A stretch of DNA of 64,000 nt from Brachionus manjavacas (lineage: Eukaryota > Rotifera > Eurotatoria > Ploima > Brachionidae). Below, piece by piece: positions 53,893-64,000 of this stretch. The notes under the pieces were generated by a model. That model saw nothing but the letters and a program-made list of their open reading frames with translations, did no database searches and had not been told where the DNA came from. The stretch is taken from NCBI GenBank assembly GCA_019054805.1, contig JAHQIY010000010.1:1409501-1473500 (forward strand). Direction: 5' to 3'. The translations under genes and the position numbers were made by a program. Within the stretch, counting starts at the first letter, position 1. Every line of letters starts with the position of its first letter.

Positions 53893-56640
53893 ATGCTCTT
53901 CAAAAATTTCCTTTAAATTAATAAATAATTTCTTTTACGATCTTTTGATTATTAGATTTTCGATATTCTTTGGAAAAACAATTTAATTGCTTTGTTTTAG
54001 ATTCACTCAAGATTATGGAGACTTGAATTTTCCATTATCAGCGAAATGATGGTTTGATGGATTTAGCGATGGTCCTCACTTAACTCTATTCTATTTCATT
54101 TATTAGTAAATCTGTATCAGTTTCGGATAAATTTGAATAACTTAAAATATTAAGTAAATTTAAATTTAAATTAAATTCTAAATAATAAAAAAAAAAAATA
54201 AAGAGTACAAAAAAATTAAAAATAAAGTAAGTAAATTTAAAATGGCATGATATGTGTCAAATCTTTGAAGTATTTAGTATAAAAAATGACTCTGCTAGTC
54301 AGTCAGCTGCTTTAAGGTGGAACGCCCTTCTTTCAGCATTCTTTGCAGTTAAACACCTTTAAACTTCATTTTAATCAATGCAAATACAATAAATTTTAGC
54401 TTAGTGTTATATTTGTTGTTTGATTAGAATATATCACTGTTTGGCTACATTTTAACAGATTTAATCAAACTTTTTTGTTCTCTACCTTGATAAAAATAAA
54501 TATTTATTTTAATCTGAATTAACTGATACTCGATATATATTTTCAAATAAGTAATAAACTTTTGATAAAATATAAGATTATTATTTAAAGTATTATGAAT
54601 GGGAATTTTTTGGATATAAATGATAAAAAAAATCATATAATAAAATGGTATTGCAATAACTTAAACCATTTTATAAAATGAAAAAAAATGATGAAGTAAT
54701 GCAGAAAGTTATGAGGCCTAAAAAATTTCAAAAATTAAAAATTTTAAAAGGATCTAAAATTTGTTTCTGTGAAAATTGGAAAGAGAGGAGACTGATCTTA
54801 TATGTAAACAATGTGTAAACAAAGAACCCATTATTTTTATTTTTAATCTGATTTTTGTTTCAAATAAATCCTAAGTTGACATTAAAAAAGCAAAAACATA
54901 TCCTATTTTTAAAAAAAAATAACTTTTCAAATTATCAAAAATTATAAAATACATAATTTTGATTATTAAGTTTCTGATAGAAAATTGAAAATTTTTAGAC
55001 TGTCAGAAATGCTTTAATTAATTTTAACTTCTAACAAAATATTTTCATTTCTTAATGAAACACATTGAAAGTCCATTAGATTAAAGTTTGGTTATAATTT
55101 TTATTACTATCTATAATGTTGAAAAATTAATTATTTTCTTGAAATAAATTATTTATTATTAATAGACAATTAGAGATTCTAAAATATAATTAATTGATAA
55201 ATACTTAAATTTCACGCTACACTTCATTAAATGGAAAAAAGAAGAGACTCTTTTAATTTATATTTTTAAAGAAATAATAAATTAAAAATTAAAATGTTCA
55301 ACTTCATGATTTATCCAAGTAATAAAGATTCTTTATTTTAGTGCTATATTTTATAAAGAACATTTAGAACACAAAGAAAAAAGAAGTTAATTTTTTTTAT
55401 ATAAAATTAAATCGAATTCTCTAATATTATATTAAGAATAAATTATAAATATTTGCTATCAAATAAAGTGAAATATTAAATATTACATATTAATTTAATC
55501 TAAGTCTATGACGGTTGAAGAAATCGATAGCTAAACGATGTTCATGAAATCATCTAACATTAAGAAATATCCCGCACCTAGACACAAATAATTTTATATT
55601 AGTCAATATTCCGTAAATAAAAGTAATCTTCTAATTAATTTTCTTTTTTAATTTCTTCAATTTAATTTACCGTTTCAAAAATGTTTATGCTAAAATTTGT
55701 CAATTTTTTTTTGTAAAGGCATGATTTCAATTAAATTAAATATTTATCTTGATTTTGAAAAATAATTTATTTATTTTTTAATTTTCTAGAAAAAATTATG
55801 CAATTTAAAAAAAAATTTCTTTTGCGAGACTAGGATCAAAATTGAAAAATTCCAATAATTGCATTTTGTCTTGAAAATTTTATTTCTAACTATTCTAAAA
55901 TAATATTTTATAATAAATTTAATTTTGTGATCCGTTATTTTATTTTTCAAATTTATAATGGATTTTTAAAATTTATTAAAACTTTAAAATTTTAATTTAT
56001 TGATATTTAAAATTTCATAATTAAACTTTAACTTAAGATTATTTTTTCCTAATCGATTAAATTTAAAAAAAATAAATTCATACTTTTCAAGGGCATAATT
56101 CTTTAAGTGTTCACTCAAAAATTAAATTAAAGTAAATAATTTAATAATTTTCTTAATAAAATTAAATTTTTTTAAATAATAGTAAATTGTAAATGAAACA
56201 GCTTTACACTAAACAATAAGGATCTAATCTCAGTGAATTTTAATTCTGTAAATAATGTAGTCCAACCGAAACTTAACTTGATCTTCAATTGAAAAATAAA
56301 TATCTTTATATTCAAATTTTTTTCATTAAATTGCCTACTATTGTTTTTATTGAGGAGATGATAAACTTCATAACCGAGCGGAACCCAACATTAGAATAAA
56401 ACAAAGAGAAAAATTATTTATTTAATTTTCGGCTGAATTTTCAAATATCTGAAAATTTAACTTGAATTTTTCAAATTCTAAAAACACCATAACTCTACAA
56501 TCAAATTGTTTAATATATTTTTAAAAAATTGCAACAGCGAAAAATTTTATCATGAAAAAGAGATTAATACTTTTGTCAATATACACTATAACTAAAATGA
56601 ATTAGTCAAATGTTTAATTGAATTTAATAAAATATCTTTC
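53893..56640. other. Intergenic spacer
   Basis: About 2.7 kb of AT-rich sequence with no ORF of protein-like composition and no clear TIR pair. Confidence 0.4.
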
Positions 56641-56644
56641 AAAT

Positions 56645-57065
56645 AGGAAATGGGGTCTAAAACCAAAAACATTAGGTAATCTTTACAAATCCTTGATAGG
56701 ATCAATCTTGGATTATTCTTTTTTTTGTTTAAATTCATTTTCAGGATCTAACATGTAACAAGCTGTTTCAATATATGTCTTTTTTAATTCCTTCACATTT
56801 AATTTTAGCTTAGTTACTTTACTTTTATTTATTTTATAATTTATTCTTAAGGAGCTCTACCTCGGTTCAGAAAACAAATAAATAAAATAAATAAATAATT
56901 AGAAGAATCGAACGTTACTCAGAATTCAGCACTTGGATCTATTTTGAAGTTAGTCATCAGACTGGTGGAACAATGATGTTTCGAATCAAAATATATCGAA
57001 TATTCTACTACATTGTGTAATTGCTCCCTTACAATTTCTTCTTTTTTTCCTGAATCGTCAAATAT
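56645..57065 (+). pseudogene. Decayed LINE copy related to 1435-2182, with an internal tail insertion
   Basis: KWGLKPKTLGNLYKSLIGSI and LDYSF-CLNSFSGSN (56647-56755) match KWGLNQNTLGNLYKSLVGSI of the copy at 1435-2182. The terminal ESKYIEYSTTLCNCSLTISS (about 56986-57045) matches that copy's SRYIEYPNPLCNCYLTISSF. Between them is a LINE 3' tail (GGAGCTCTACCTCGGTTCAG, then AAATAAATAAAATAAATAA, 56850-56898), apparently one retroposon end dropped inside another copy. Stops interrupt the frame. Confidence 0.75.
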
Positions 57066-58020
57066 TTAAACATGTCTAACTTCTAGTTTTTTAAATAATA
57101 ATTGTCCCTTTTCTATCCTAGCGGATAATGGGGAGGCGCTCATCTCTTTTCCAGTACTTTTTTGAACAACAGCTCCGATCTGACACAGAGGCTACTGTTG
57201 ATCATCTACACCTCAATTTAGAATCCGTATAATCGAATGGTTTGTGTGTTAGTCATGCATGCAGAGACTTAAAGTCTCTTAAAGTCTTTCGAGTGTTCAA
57301 AACTGACTGAGGGTGAAAAAATCTTCAAAATATCTCTGCAGTACGGCTCGAATTTTTAAATCCTTTTGATCATAAAAATAGGGGGACCGGTCTAGACTGC
57401 TCAAAAATTGCGGTGTAGTTATTTCAATATACATTTTTTGTATTTTTTTTTTTATTTTGAAGGAGCACTAACTCGATACCGATAAAAAATTAAAAAGAAA
57501 TATAATTTTCACATGATTTTTATTCTTTTATTTTCTAATTTATTTTCAATCCGTTAATTATTAGTCATGCTTCTGATCTTATAACTTACCTCCGTCTTCT
57601 TCAACTAAATGATCAAATTTAAAATATTTTGAAACTTTTTTACTTTTTTTAAAATTTATCTAAAGGAGCCTAGACTCGAACAGAAATACAAATAAATAAT
57701 AATAGCTAGCTCATTTGCTACAGAAATTAAGTCTTGTTAGTTAAAAAAAAATTATAATTTTAAAAATTAGTCATAATATTCGCGGAATTTTATTTGAAAA
57801 TTTTGAAAAACATATTTTTCTTTTCTCAAAAAGAATGTTTGTTAGTGTTCTCTTTTTCTATCAATACTTTCTTTTATACTTTCTAATAGTTGACTTTATT
57901 TTATTTTAAATTTACTTTTGGTGACCCTGCTTAAAGCTATAGATAGACAATTTTATTTGCCACATGGTTTGAGTTCATCGCCAAATCATTTCATTAGATA
58001 GTTGTTACCATTCATCTAAA
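57066..58020. other. Intergenic region with two more LINE tails
   Basis: Tail-motif copies on the plus strand are at 57458-57500 (AAGGAGCACTAACTCGATAC) and 57658-57702 (AAAGGAGCCTAGACTCGAAC, then CAAATAAATAATAAT). A less AT-rich patch at 57120-57360 has no recognisable content. Confidence 0.45.
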
Positions 58021-58021
58021 A

Positions 58022-58279
58022 ATGGAACCTGGCATTAGAACAGCGATTATCTCCCTGTGGGAACGTGTCAGATCTCGCGAGGCAAGGGAACTAAAAATAA
58101 TGGCGTGGAAAGACGTAAGCAGCAATGCTTCTGCAAGCAAACCAAATATAACTCGTGTTGTTCTACAAGAGTTTAGACTTGTCACAGAAAACAATAATAC
58201 TACTACTACTACTGCAATGAGATTAAACTATTTAAAAGTCAATTTCCTTTATGCACTTTTTGGTATTTTTTCGATTTAA
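58022..58279 (+). CDS. Hypothetical 85-codon ORF, uncertain
   Basis: ATG at 58022 to TAA at 58277-58279. The first ~55 residues (starting MEPGIRTAIISLWERVRSRE) are encoded by DNA clearly less AT-rich than the flanks. Then an (ACT)n run encodes NNTTTTT, and a hydrophobic AT-rich end follows. I recognise no domain. The (ACT)n run resembles CR1-type tails at 26910 and 53870, so this may be the end of a retroposon, not a host gene. Confidence 0.25.
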   Translation: MEPGIRTAIISLWERVRSREARELKIMAWKDVSSNASASKPNITRVVLQEFRLVTENNNTTTTTAMRLNYLKVNFLYALFGIFSI

Positions 58280-59268
58280 GCCTTTATGTATTTTGTGTAC
58301 TTTTTGTTCTTTATGGTTAATTCACTCATTATATTAGAAATTTAAAGGGGTCCGATGCGGAGCTCTGGCTTAGGGATTCTGCTATTTTGTATATTAGGGA
58401 TCTATTAGTTAAAATTAAAATAAAAAAGTAAACTATTAATTAATAACAACTTTTATTTTAGTTAAAAAAAAAGAATCTTTGCTTTTTAATATTCTCATTG
58501 TCAGAAAGAAGTTTGTCAAAAATTATGATCAACAGTGTAAATGAACCCTGGAAAAAAAATTTGGAAAATAACTTCGATTTAATAATAATTATTTTCTTAG
58601 GGTGTTAATGGTCTTCTATTGGAATATGATCTCAAGAAAAAAATAAAACGACTTGGGAAATTTATTTCTACAGATTTGAGATTAAAAAAATTTTTGTTAA
58701 AAAAAAAATTTGAATAAAAAACCTATTTAGTGGATTTTTTATATTCGAAATTATTAATTTGGTCGAGCAAAAGCTTATGCCCAAAATATCACATGTTAGA
58801 ATTATTTAGAGATGATTTATCAATAAATCGTCTATTTGGCTGTTCACAAATTGTGATCTTTTATTAAAACTTCGATTAATCCTGAATTAAATTGACCAAA
58901 AGAGGCTTTATAATGGACTTTTAATTGCTTTCTAAATCGAAGCTTATTGTGTACTTTAGGCTTACTAAAAAAATAAATATTTAACTTTATTTTGCTTCAA
59001 AAAATTCTCAACAATTGAGTGAATCATTGCTATTTACCTTTTGTATATATTCCTTCACTGTGGCCACATCAAACTTCCTTCAAACCAAAATGATTGATAA
59101 CGCTTGTAAAACTAGGTAAAAATTTACATTATATTGCAACACAGAGGCAAAAACACGCATAAAAATTTTACTATTAAAACACATGTATCAGTGCTAAAAC
59201 GAAAATAAACCAATTTCTAATTCAAAACCGAATTCCGAGGAATTTCAAGAAATTTACATGAAGCAAGC
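58280..59268. other. Intergenic region 5' of the FASTK/RAP gene
   Basis: AT-rich. The promoter of the gene starting at 59269 presumably lies near its end. No element assigned. Confidence 0.35.
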
Positions 59269-61416
59269 ATGTTAAGTCGGATCAACCAAATTCCCAGATA
59301 CAATGCCATTATTAGACAAATAAGCACCAATTTGATCCTATCCAAGCAGTATCAGGTGAAAACAGAGCCGAGTGTGGAGCGGGACAAAGGTCCCGCGATT
59401 AGGACCGACCTCAAAAAACAATTCAAAAATTTCGACTCACAATCAGTAAAAAAAAATGATTTTAAGATCAAAAATTTATATGAGAAAAAATCAGAGGAAG
59501 AGAAAATCGAGCCGATTGATGCAAAAGAAAGTCTTAAAAAAATAATCCATCAGTTTAGTCAAAATAAAAATTCTTTTCAAAATTTAATTCAACCTTGTCG
59601 AGTGAGAATTTTTTAAGATTTTTCTTCTTTTTTTTTTGAATTTTTTTGTTCAGGAAATGAACGAGCTTTTTGAACAAGACCAAACATTGACAGAGAGTTT
59701 TCTATCGGACCCACTAAAAAGTCCCATTATCAATCAACTAGTCCTCAATGTAGCATTTTTTCTATTTTTTTGAGATCAATTAAATTAATTTATTTTGAAG
59801 CTTGATAAAATGAGCGTTGGTGATTTTTTTACAGCATCCCAGTTTATACTTAGATTTGACCCGAACAAGTTTGACCGAGTACAGCCTTTTTTGAATTCTC
59901 AAATGAACAACATGTCTTTAGATCAAGTATGCTTTTGCTTAATTTCTAATAAATATTTTAAAATTTTTTTATTAAAGTTAATCAAAACTTTGTTTTTGTT
60001 GCGTACACCCCAGCTGTACAAAATGCAGCTACTGGACACAGTGCGCAGCTACACTAGCTCGATCAGGAACCGACTGGAAGAGATCGAAAACTACGCTCAG
60101 CTGAAGCAGGCGACCAAAATTTTTTACGCCGAGCCGAGCACAACCAAGAGCCTGGACCAAAAGCTGTTGAAATTAGCGGAGAACTTGAAGGCGCCGGACT
60201 GGGTCGACTTGCTGAATACCAGATCCATTTATCGCCTCCGGGACATGGCCATTCTGGACCTGTGCTCCTATAATTTGATCAAACTAAAAAAAATTGATCT
60301 AGATTCGATTCAAAAATGTCTCTTATCGTGCGGAATATTGAGCTATCATGACCAGCAATTCTACAAATTTCTCTTGGAGTCGCTGCATGACCAGCTTAAG
60401 CGCAATGATTCCGGGGACTGGCTGAAAAAAAATGAAAAAAATTTACTATCTATTTTATCTTCGATTGGAATGCTGCAACTAAGAGACGATAAGCTTCTTG
60501 ATATTTTTCAATACAAGCTCGGGAAAGGGCCCGATGTGTCCAAGTTAATAGTTACTTATGTCACTAGTTGTGGAAATCTAAACTACAAAGTGAAAAATTT
60601 AGAAAAATTAAAATCGAAAATTGATCTAAATTGCTTTGATTTGACTGACCGAAAAGAAAAAGTGTCCCTATTGAACTATGTTTGGTCGCTGTGTTCATTG
60701 GACTCGCCAGATTCAAAGCTAATTGATCATGTATTGGGCGAACAGTTTTGGAAAGATTTGCTGGTCGACAAGCCAGAAGAGAAAAAAATTGCCAAAGTTG
60801 TTCTTTTAAAAATTTTGAATATCAATTTATACTCCATTCTATGCATGGACTCGTACCAAGGTGCCAATCTGCCCGAAGATTTTTCAATATCAAACTACCC
60901 TGAGGTTTTTTGGATTTTTTTATTAAAATAAATTAAAGTTTTTTTTAAGCTGATGGACAAAAAGCCGTACCAAAATGACTCATTTGTGTCGACACTATCA
61001 AGTTACAGGTCGATTGACAAATACTACAAGCTAAATATGCTGACTCCGTTTGGAATTTTCATAGATGCTTTGATGGTGGTGGATAAAAATGGTGTTCCTT
61101 GTCAATTGGAAAATTTTTTAAAAGAAAACATGTCACTAGAGACCTCCGATGATGAGTTTAAAGTGGCCTTTAAGCTAATCGGTCCAAAAGACATGACTTT
61201 AATGAACCAAAAGTTAAACGGTGTTGTGATGTTCCAATCGAAAATATTGAAAGAACTCGGTTATCATCCGATTTTGGTAAATATTTGTAATTTTTAAATT
61301 TTCACTATCTTTATTATTTTCTCATTTAGATAAATCAGGAAGAGCTCAAATCAGCGAATTTGATTAATAGAGTAAATATCATTCAGAATAAACTTAAAGA
61401 TATTGTCAAAAAATAG
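59269..61416 (+). CDS. FAST-kinase-family / RAP-domain mitochondrial RNA-binding protein, 6 exons, ~631 aa
   Basis: FASTK-family proteins act in mitochondria on RNA processing and stability. Exons, all phase 0: 59269-59601, 59654-59749, 59801-59926, 59978-60904, 60950-61276 and 61330-61416. The introns are 45-53 nt. The N-terminus MLSRINQIPRYNAIIRQIST is basic and lacks acids, as in a mitochondrial presequence. The middle is helical repeats (FLNSQMNNMSLDQ, LNYVWSLCSLDSPDSKLIDH), and FASTK regions are known to be repeat-like. The C-terminus has a RAP-type end: VAFKLIGPKDMTLMNQKLNG, then KILKELGYHPILINQEEL and a final helix with NIIQNKLKDIVKK. The exon 4/5 donor (GAG|GTTTTT) is weak. Exon 4 could instead start at the CAG ending at about 60013. 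Family assignment is good, but which FASTKD orthologue is not clear. Confidence 0.85.
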
Positions 61417-61930
61417 ATTCAATAAATTGATTTATTTTAGTTATTTTATTTTAAATTTTTTTTTTCGTAATTATTATAATAATAGAATAAATTTGTTCGA
61501 AAAGATTTGATGAAAAATTTTGCATAAATATTTAATTTAAAATAGGAAAGAAACTTCGCTAATCGATTAAAAAAAAATCATTATCGAACTGTTTAAACTA
61601 AACGATAAACTTATATCGAAAAATATTCGACATAATTTTATATTTCGATTTCTTCTTTAGTCGATCAAGTTCATTTTTATTTTATTTATTCGAATTGACT
61701 GATCGAATATTGATATCGATTTTATATAAATTTTATTTTTTAATATTGATTTTTTTGAAAAAAATTATTACTTCACTGATATGAAAATATTATAAAGGAA
61801 AGTAATGTTAAATTTGTTTCGATAATATTTCAAAAATAAAGACTTGATTTTTAAAACTTATTTAGTTAGAATTTAATTTAAAAAAAAAACAACAACTTTA
61901 AAAAATTTAATTTTATCAAATTAAATTGGC
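61417..61930. other. Intergenic; TCGA-rich left flank of a hAT relic
   Basis: Polyadenylation motif AATAAATTGA lies just after the FASTK/RAP stop. From 61556 to 61740 the sequence is dotted with ATCGA/TCGAT words (CTAATCGATTAAAA, TTATCGAACTG, GATATCGATTT). These look like subterminal repeats of the transposon relic that follows. Confidence 0.45.
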
Positions 61931-61934
61931 ACTT

Positions 61935-62227
61935 TTCAAGAATTTAAGTTTTATGAATGTAACGCCGAGACATTTTACAAAGAATCCGATTCAAATGAGC
62001 TAAAAGATCCACTTTTGTTTTATAAATATTACAATTTACCAATACTAACTAGTAGTATTAAAGAGCTATTTTGTTTAATTGCTACTTCAGTTCCTGCAGA
62101 AAGTGCTTTTTCTGTTGCTGGCTTTATTCAAAATGAAGAAAGAAACAGACTGAGTGCAAAAAATCTGGAAAAATTTACTTTTAAAAAGCTTAATTCAATC
62201 GTTTTAGAAAACAAAAATAATTTTTAA
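61935..62227 (+). pseudogene. hAT transposase C-terminal dimerisation domain relic
   Basis: Open from about 61935 (FQEFKFYECNAETFYKESDS) through FYKYYNLPILTSSIKELFCL and VPAESAFSVAGFI to ERNRLSAKNLEKFTFKKLN and TAA at 62225-62227. The P(A/S)ES-x-FS..G....-RN-RLS pattern is the hallmark of the hAT C-terminal dimerisation region. The DDE core and BED finger are absent. TCGA-rich sequence on both sides (61556-61740, 62398-62490) may be the transposon's subterminal regions, but I could not fix the TIRs. Confidence 0.85.
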
Positions 62228-62935
62228 GATTCTTAAACATTTTTTTAATTTTTATTTAATTTCGTAACTTATTTAATAATTTTTTAAAATGATTTTTCAA
62301 GTTTTGTTTGGTTTCGTAAATTACTTATCTTTTAAAAATATCGAATACATTTTTTTTTGCACTTTTGAATTAGATTTTTTCGTCAATCAATTTACAAAAT
62401 CGAAGATAATCGATTTAACTTTTCGACTAACTATTCGAAAACAAAGGGATACTATTGTCCAAAATTTGTTCGATAGTTTTCGATAAGTTTTGGCAAAGAA
62501 GTTGAGGGTCTTATCATTTAAGTAGCGTCTTTCGAATTTTGGATAAAAAAGCAAACAAGATTTAGACATTTTGAAATAAACCATCTTATAAATTTAGCTA
62601 AAAATGAAGCAGGAAATGTGTGGCTCGTTGCAAAGCGGAAAAAAATGAAAATTTTAGAATAGAACCTATAATGGCCGAAAAAAAAAGATTAGTGTTGAAG
62701 TACTGTATGAAAGCTTTAAACTGCAAGGGGAGTTTGTCAAGTCAAGACCTGCCTTAAAGAAATTAAATTAAATTAAAGTCAATTTAAAATCTAATATAAT
62801 GTTGACGTTCTCAGCAGCAGCGAATACAGCAAGTTGAACGTTTGATCATTCCAAGTAGTTGTTGTGATGCCCACATGAATTAAGTCAGACAGTAAAATAA
62901 TAAAAAAATTTAGGATTAACTATAGAAAAATAAAT
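62228..62935. other. Intergenic; right flank of hAT relic and spacer
   Basis: ATCGA words at 62398-62490 continue the hAT flank. A patch near 62700-62870 is less AT-rich (CAAGTCAAGACCTGCC, TTCTCAGCAGCAGCG) without recognisable content. Confidence 0.35.
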
Positions 62936-62937
62936 GT

Positions 62938-63812
62938 TGGCAATCGACTCCAATCGATTGACAAATTTAATAAAACGATTAATTTTTTATAGTCAATTAT
63001 TAAATCGATTAATTATTTTTAGTCGATTATTAAATCGATTAATTTTTTTTGAGTGTTTAAAGTCAACTATTAAATCGATTTAACTTATATATCTCGAAAT
63101 AAAAAATTAAGAATTAGCAATAAATTTTTTTTTTTTTAAAAAAAAGATTTTTAAATTGATTTTAAACTTCAAATTTAAATTAACTTTTTTCTACCACAGG
63201 CCATACAATCTGGGAAAGAAGAAATAAATTAAATCCACTAAAAATTCACAAAATGGTGGTAGTTTCAGAAAATTTATAGAAAATTAATTTAGAATTTTTT
63301 TAAATCGTTTCAAATTTTTAATTTTAAAAATTTTAATCTTTTTTATATTACGAATAAAAAATTTTTAAAAATAAATCGTTGAATTGTACTTTTTGATTTA
63401 AATTTGGTATTTTAAATAATAAAAAAAGGTTCATTGCTAATTCCTAATTTTTCATTACGAGATATGGCAAGTTTTTTTTTCTATTAAACTTTTTTGAAAT
63501 TTTGAAATTACGTTGTTTCATTAAAACTCAATACTTAAGCATGTAAAAATTTGAAATATTATTACGCAATTATTTTTAGAAATTTAAAATAGAAAAAAAA
63601 ACTTGCCATATATTAGAAACTTTAAAGTCAACTAGAAAAAATCAGTCGATTTTTAAATCGATTTAATAGTTGACTATAAAAACTAAAAAAAATAAATCGA
63701 TTTAATAATCGACTAAAAAAATAAATCGATTTAATAATCGACTAAAAATAATTAATCGATTTAAAGTAAGTCGATTTTTGAATCGATTATTGATAATCGA
63801 TTGCCAACACTA
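62938..63812. mobile_element. ~0.88-kb fold-back element with AATCGATT-rich arms
   Basis: The left end TGTTGGCAATCGACTCCAATC (62938-) and right end ATAATCGATTGCCAACA (-63805) are inverted. The arms, about 200 bp on the left, repeat AAATCGATTAAT and AGTCGATTATT words many times and carry GTCAACTATTAAATCGATTT and AATTAGCAATAA in mirrored positions. TGTTGGCAA ends recall hAT termini ((C/T)AGTGTTGGCAA). No ORF. It could be a non-autonomous relative of the hAT relic just upstream, which also has TCGAT-rich flanks. Confidence 0.75.
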
Positions 63813-64000
63813 TTTTTTTTAGAACACAAACTTTTAAATCATGACTTAACTTGACTTAAGACTTGTGACTAAAAAAAAAACTCGGATATTTAATGCTCTT
63901 ATCAATAAGACCGATTTGAACTTCTTTTATTTAATTTTATTAAATTATCCTTTTAAAAAAAATATTTTTATAAAAGGATAATTATTTTTAGCTTTGCATC
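63813..64000. other. Right edge: AAGTC-type MITE fragment
   Basis: ATGACTTAACTTGACTTAAGACTTGTGACT at 63841-63870, in inverse sense, matches the left end of the 139-bp MITE at 37379 (AAGTCACAAGTCTTAAGTCA). Only one end is visible. The rest of the window edge is AT-rich. Confidence 0.45.

Noticed and set aside
54445..54636. 63-codon minus-strand ORF
   Set aside because: It is made almost only of Ile, Tyr, Lys and Asn, as chance ORFs in AT-rich DNA are.
62289..62584. Two 65-codon ORFs after the hAT relic
   Set aside because: They overlap on opposite strands in the TCGA-rich flank, with no domain and composition typical of chance.
1..64000. tRNA, rRNA or other structured RNA genes
   Set aside because: I scanned by eye for tRNA B-box-like GGTTCGANNCC and rRNA-like GC-rich conserved blocks and found none. 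A covariance-model search would be needed to exclude diverged small RNAs.

Overview
This is a stretch of a very AT-rich animal (metazoan) genome, not a bacterial or viral one. It has spliced genes with GT-AG introns. Many introns are tiny (about 45-60 nt) and others run to several kb. The genes are animal families: heparan-sulfate 6-O-sulfotransferase, a PP2A B'' regulatory subunit, a DEG/ENaC channel, a rhodopsin-class GPCR, a class III (NINAC-type) kinase-myosin and a FAST-kinase/RAP mitochondrial protein. The AT bias, micro-introns and transposon mix would fit a small invertebrate such as a monogonont rotifer (Brachionus-like). That is an inference, and I could not check it against any database.

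Layout. 1-879 (+): C-terminal part of an HS6ST-like sulfotransferase, running off the left edge. 880-9750: a transposon graveyard with a LINE 3' end, a pogo/Tigger-like DNA element, a hAT end, a broken LINE flanked by a ~92-bp direct repeat, and a ~0.87-kb fold-back. 9752-24645 (+): the PP2A B'' gene over about 15 kb, with a ~161-166-bp tandem satellite in its large second intron and a TA-flanked fold-back element in its last intron. 24646-27520: intergenic, with a CR1-type tail and reverse-transcriptase (RT) debris. 27522-29196 (-): DEG/ENaC channel, two exons. 32184-33068 (-): GPCR truncated in TM7. 33069-40186: intergenic, with hAT-like ends, a 674-bp element with perfect long TIRs and an 8-bp TSD, a 139-bp MITE with an 8-bp TSD, and an RT relic. 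40187-50208 (-): ten-exon class III myosin of about 1552 residues, with a second MITE and a MULE relic in its introns. 50209-59268: intergenic, with a CR1-like RT, another LINE copy and LINE tails. 59269-61416 (+): six-exon FASTK/RAP protein. 61417-64000: hAT transposase C-terminus and a ~0.88-kb fold-back rich in AATCGATT.

The host genes are functionally unrelated single genes, and I see no operon or gene cluster. Exon boundaries were worked out by hand from GT-AG sites and reading phase. They are consistent throughout the myosin, FASTK, DEG/ENaC and C-terminal PP2A B'' models. The most distinctive content is the set of small, well-bounded non-autonomous transposons whose TIRs and target-site duplications can be read directly, plus several dispersed LINE-tail families. 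I did not find a convincing novel multi-gene system.
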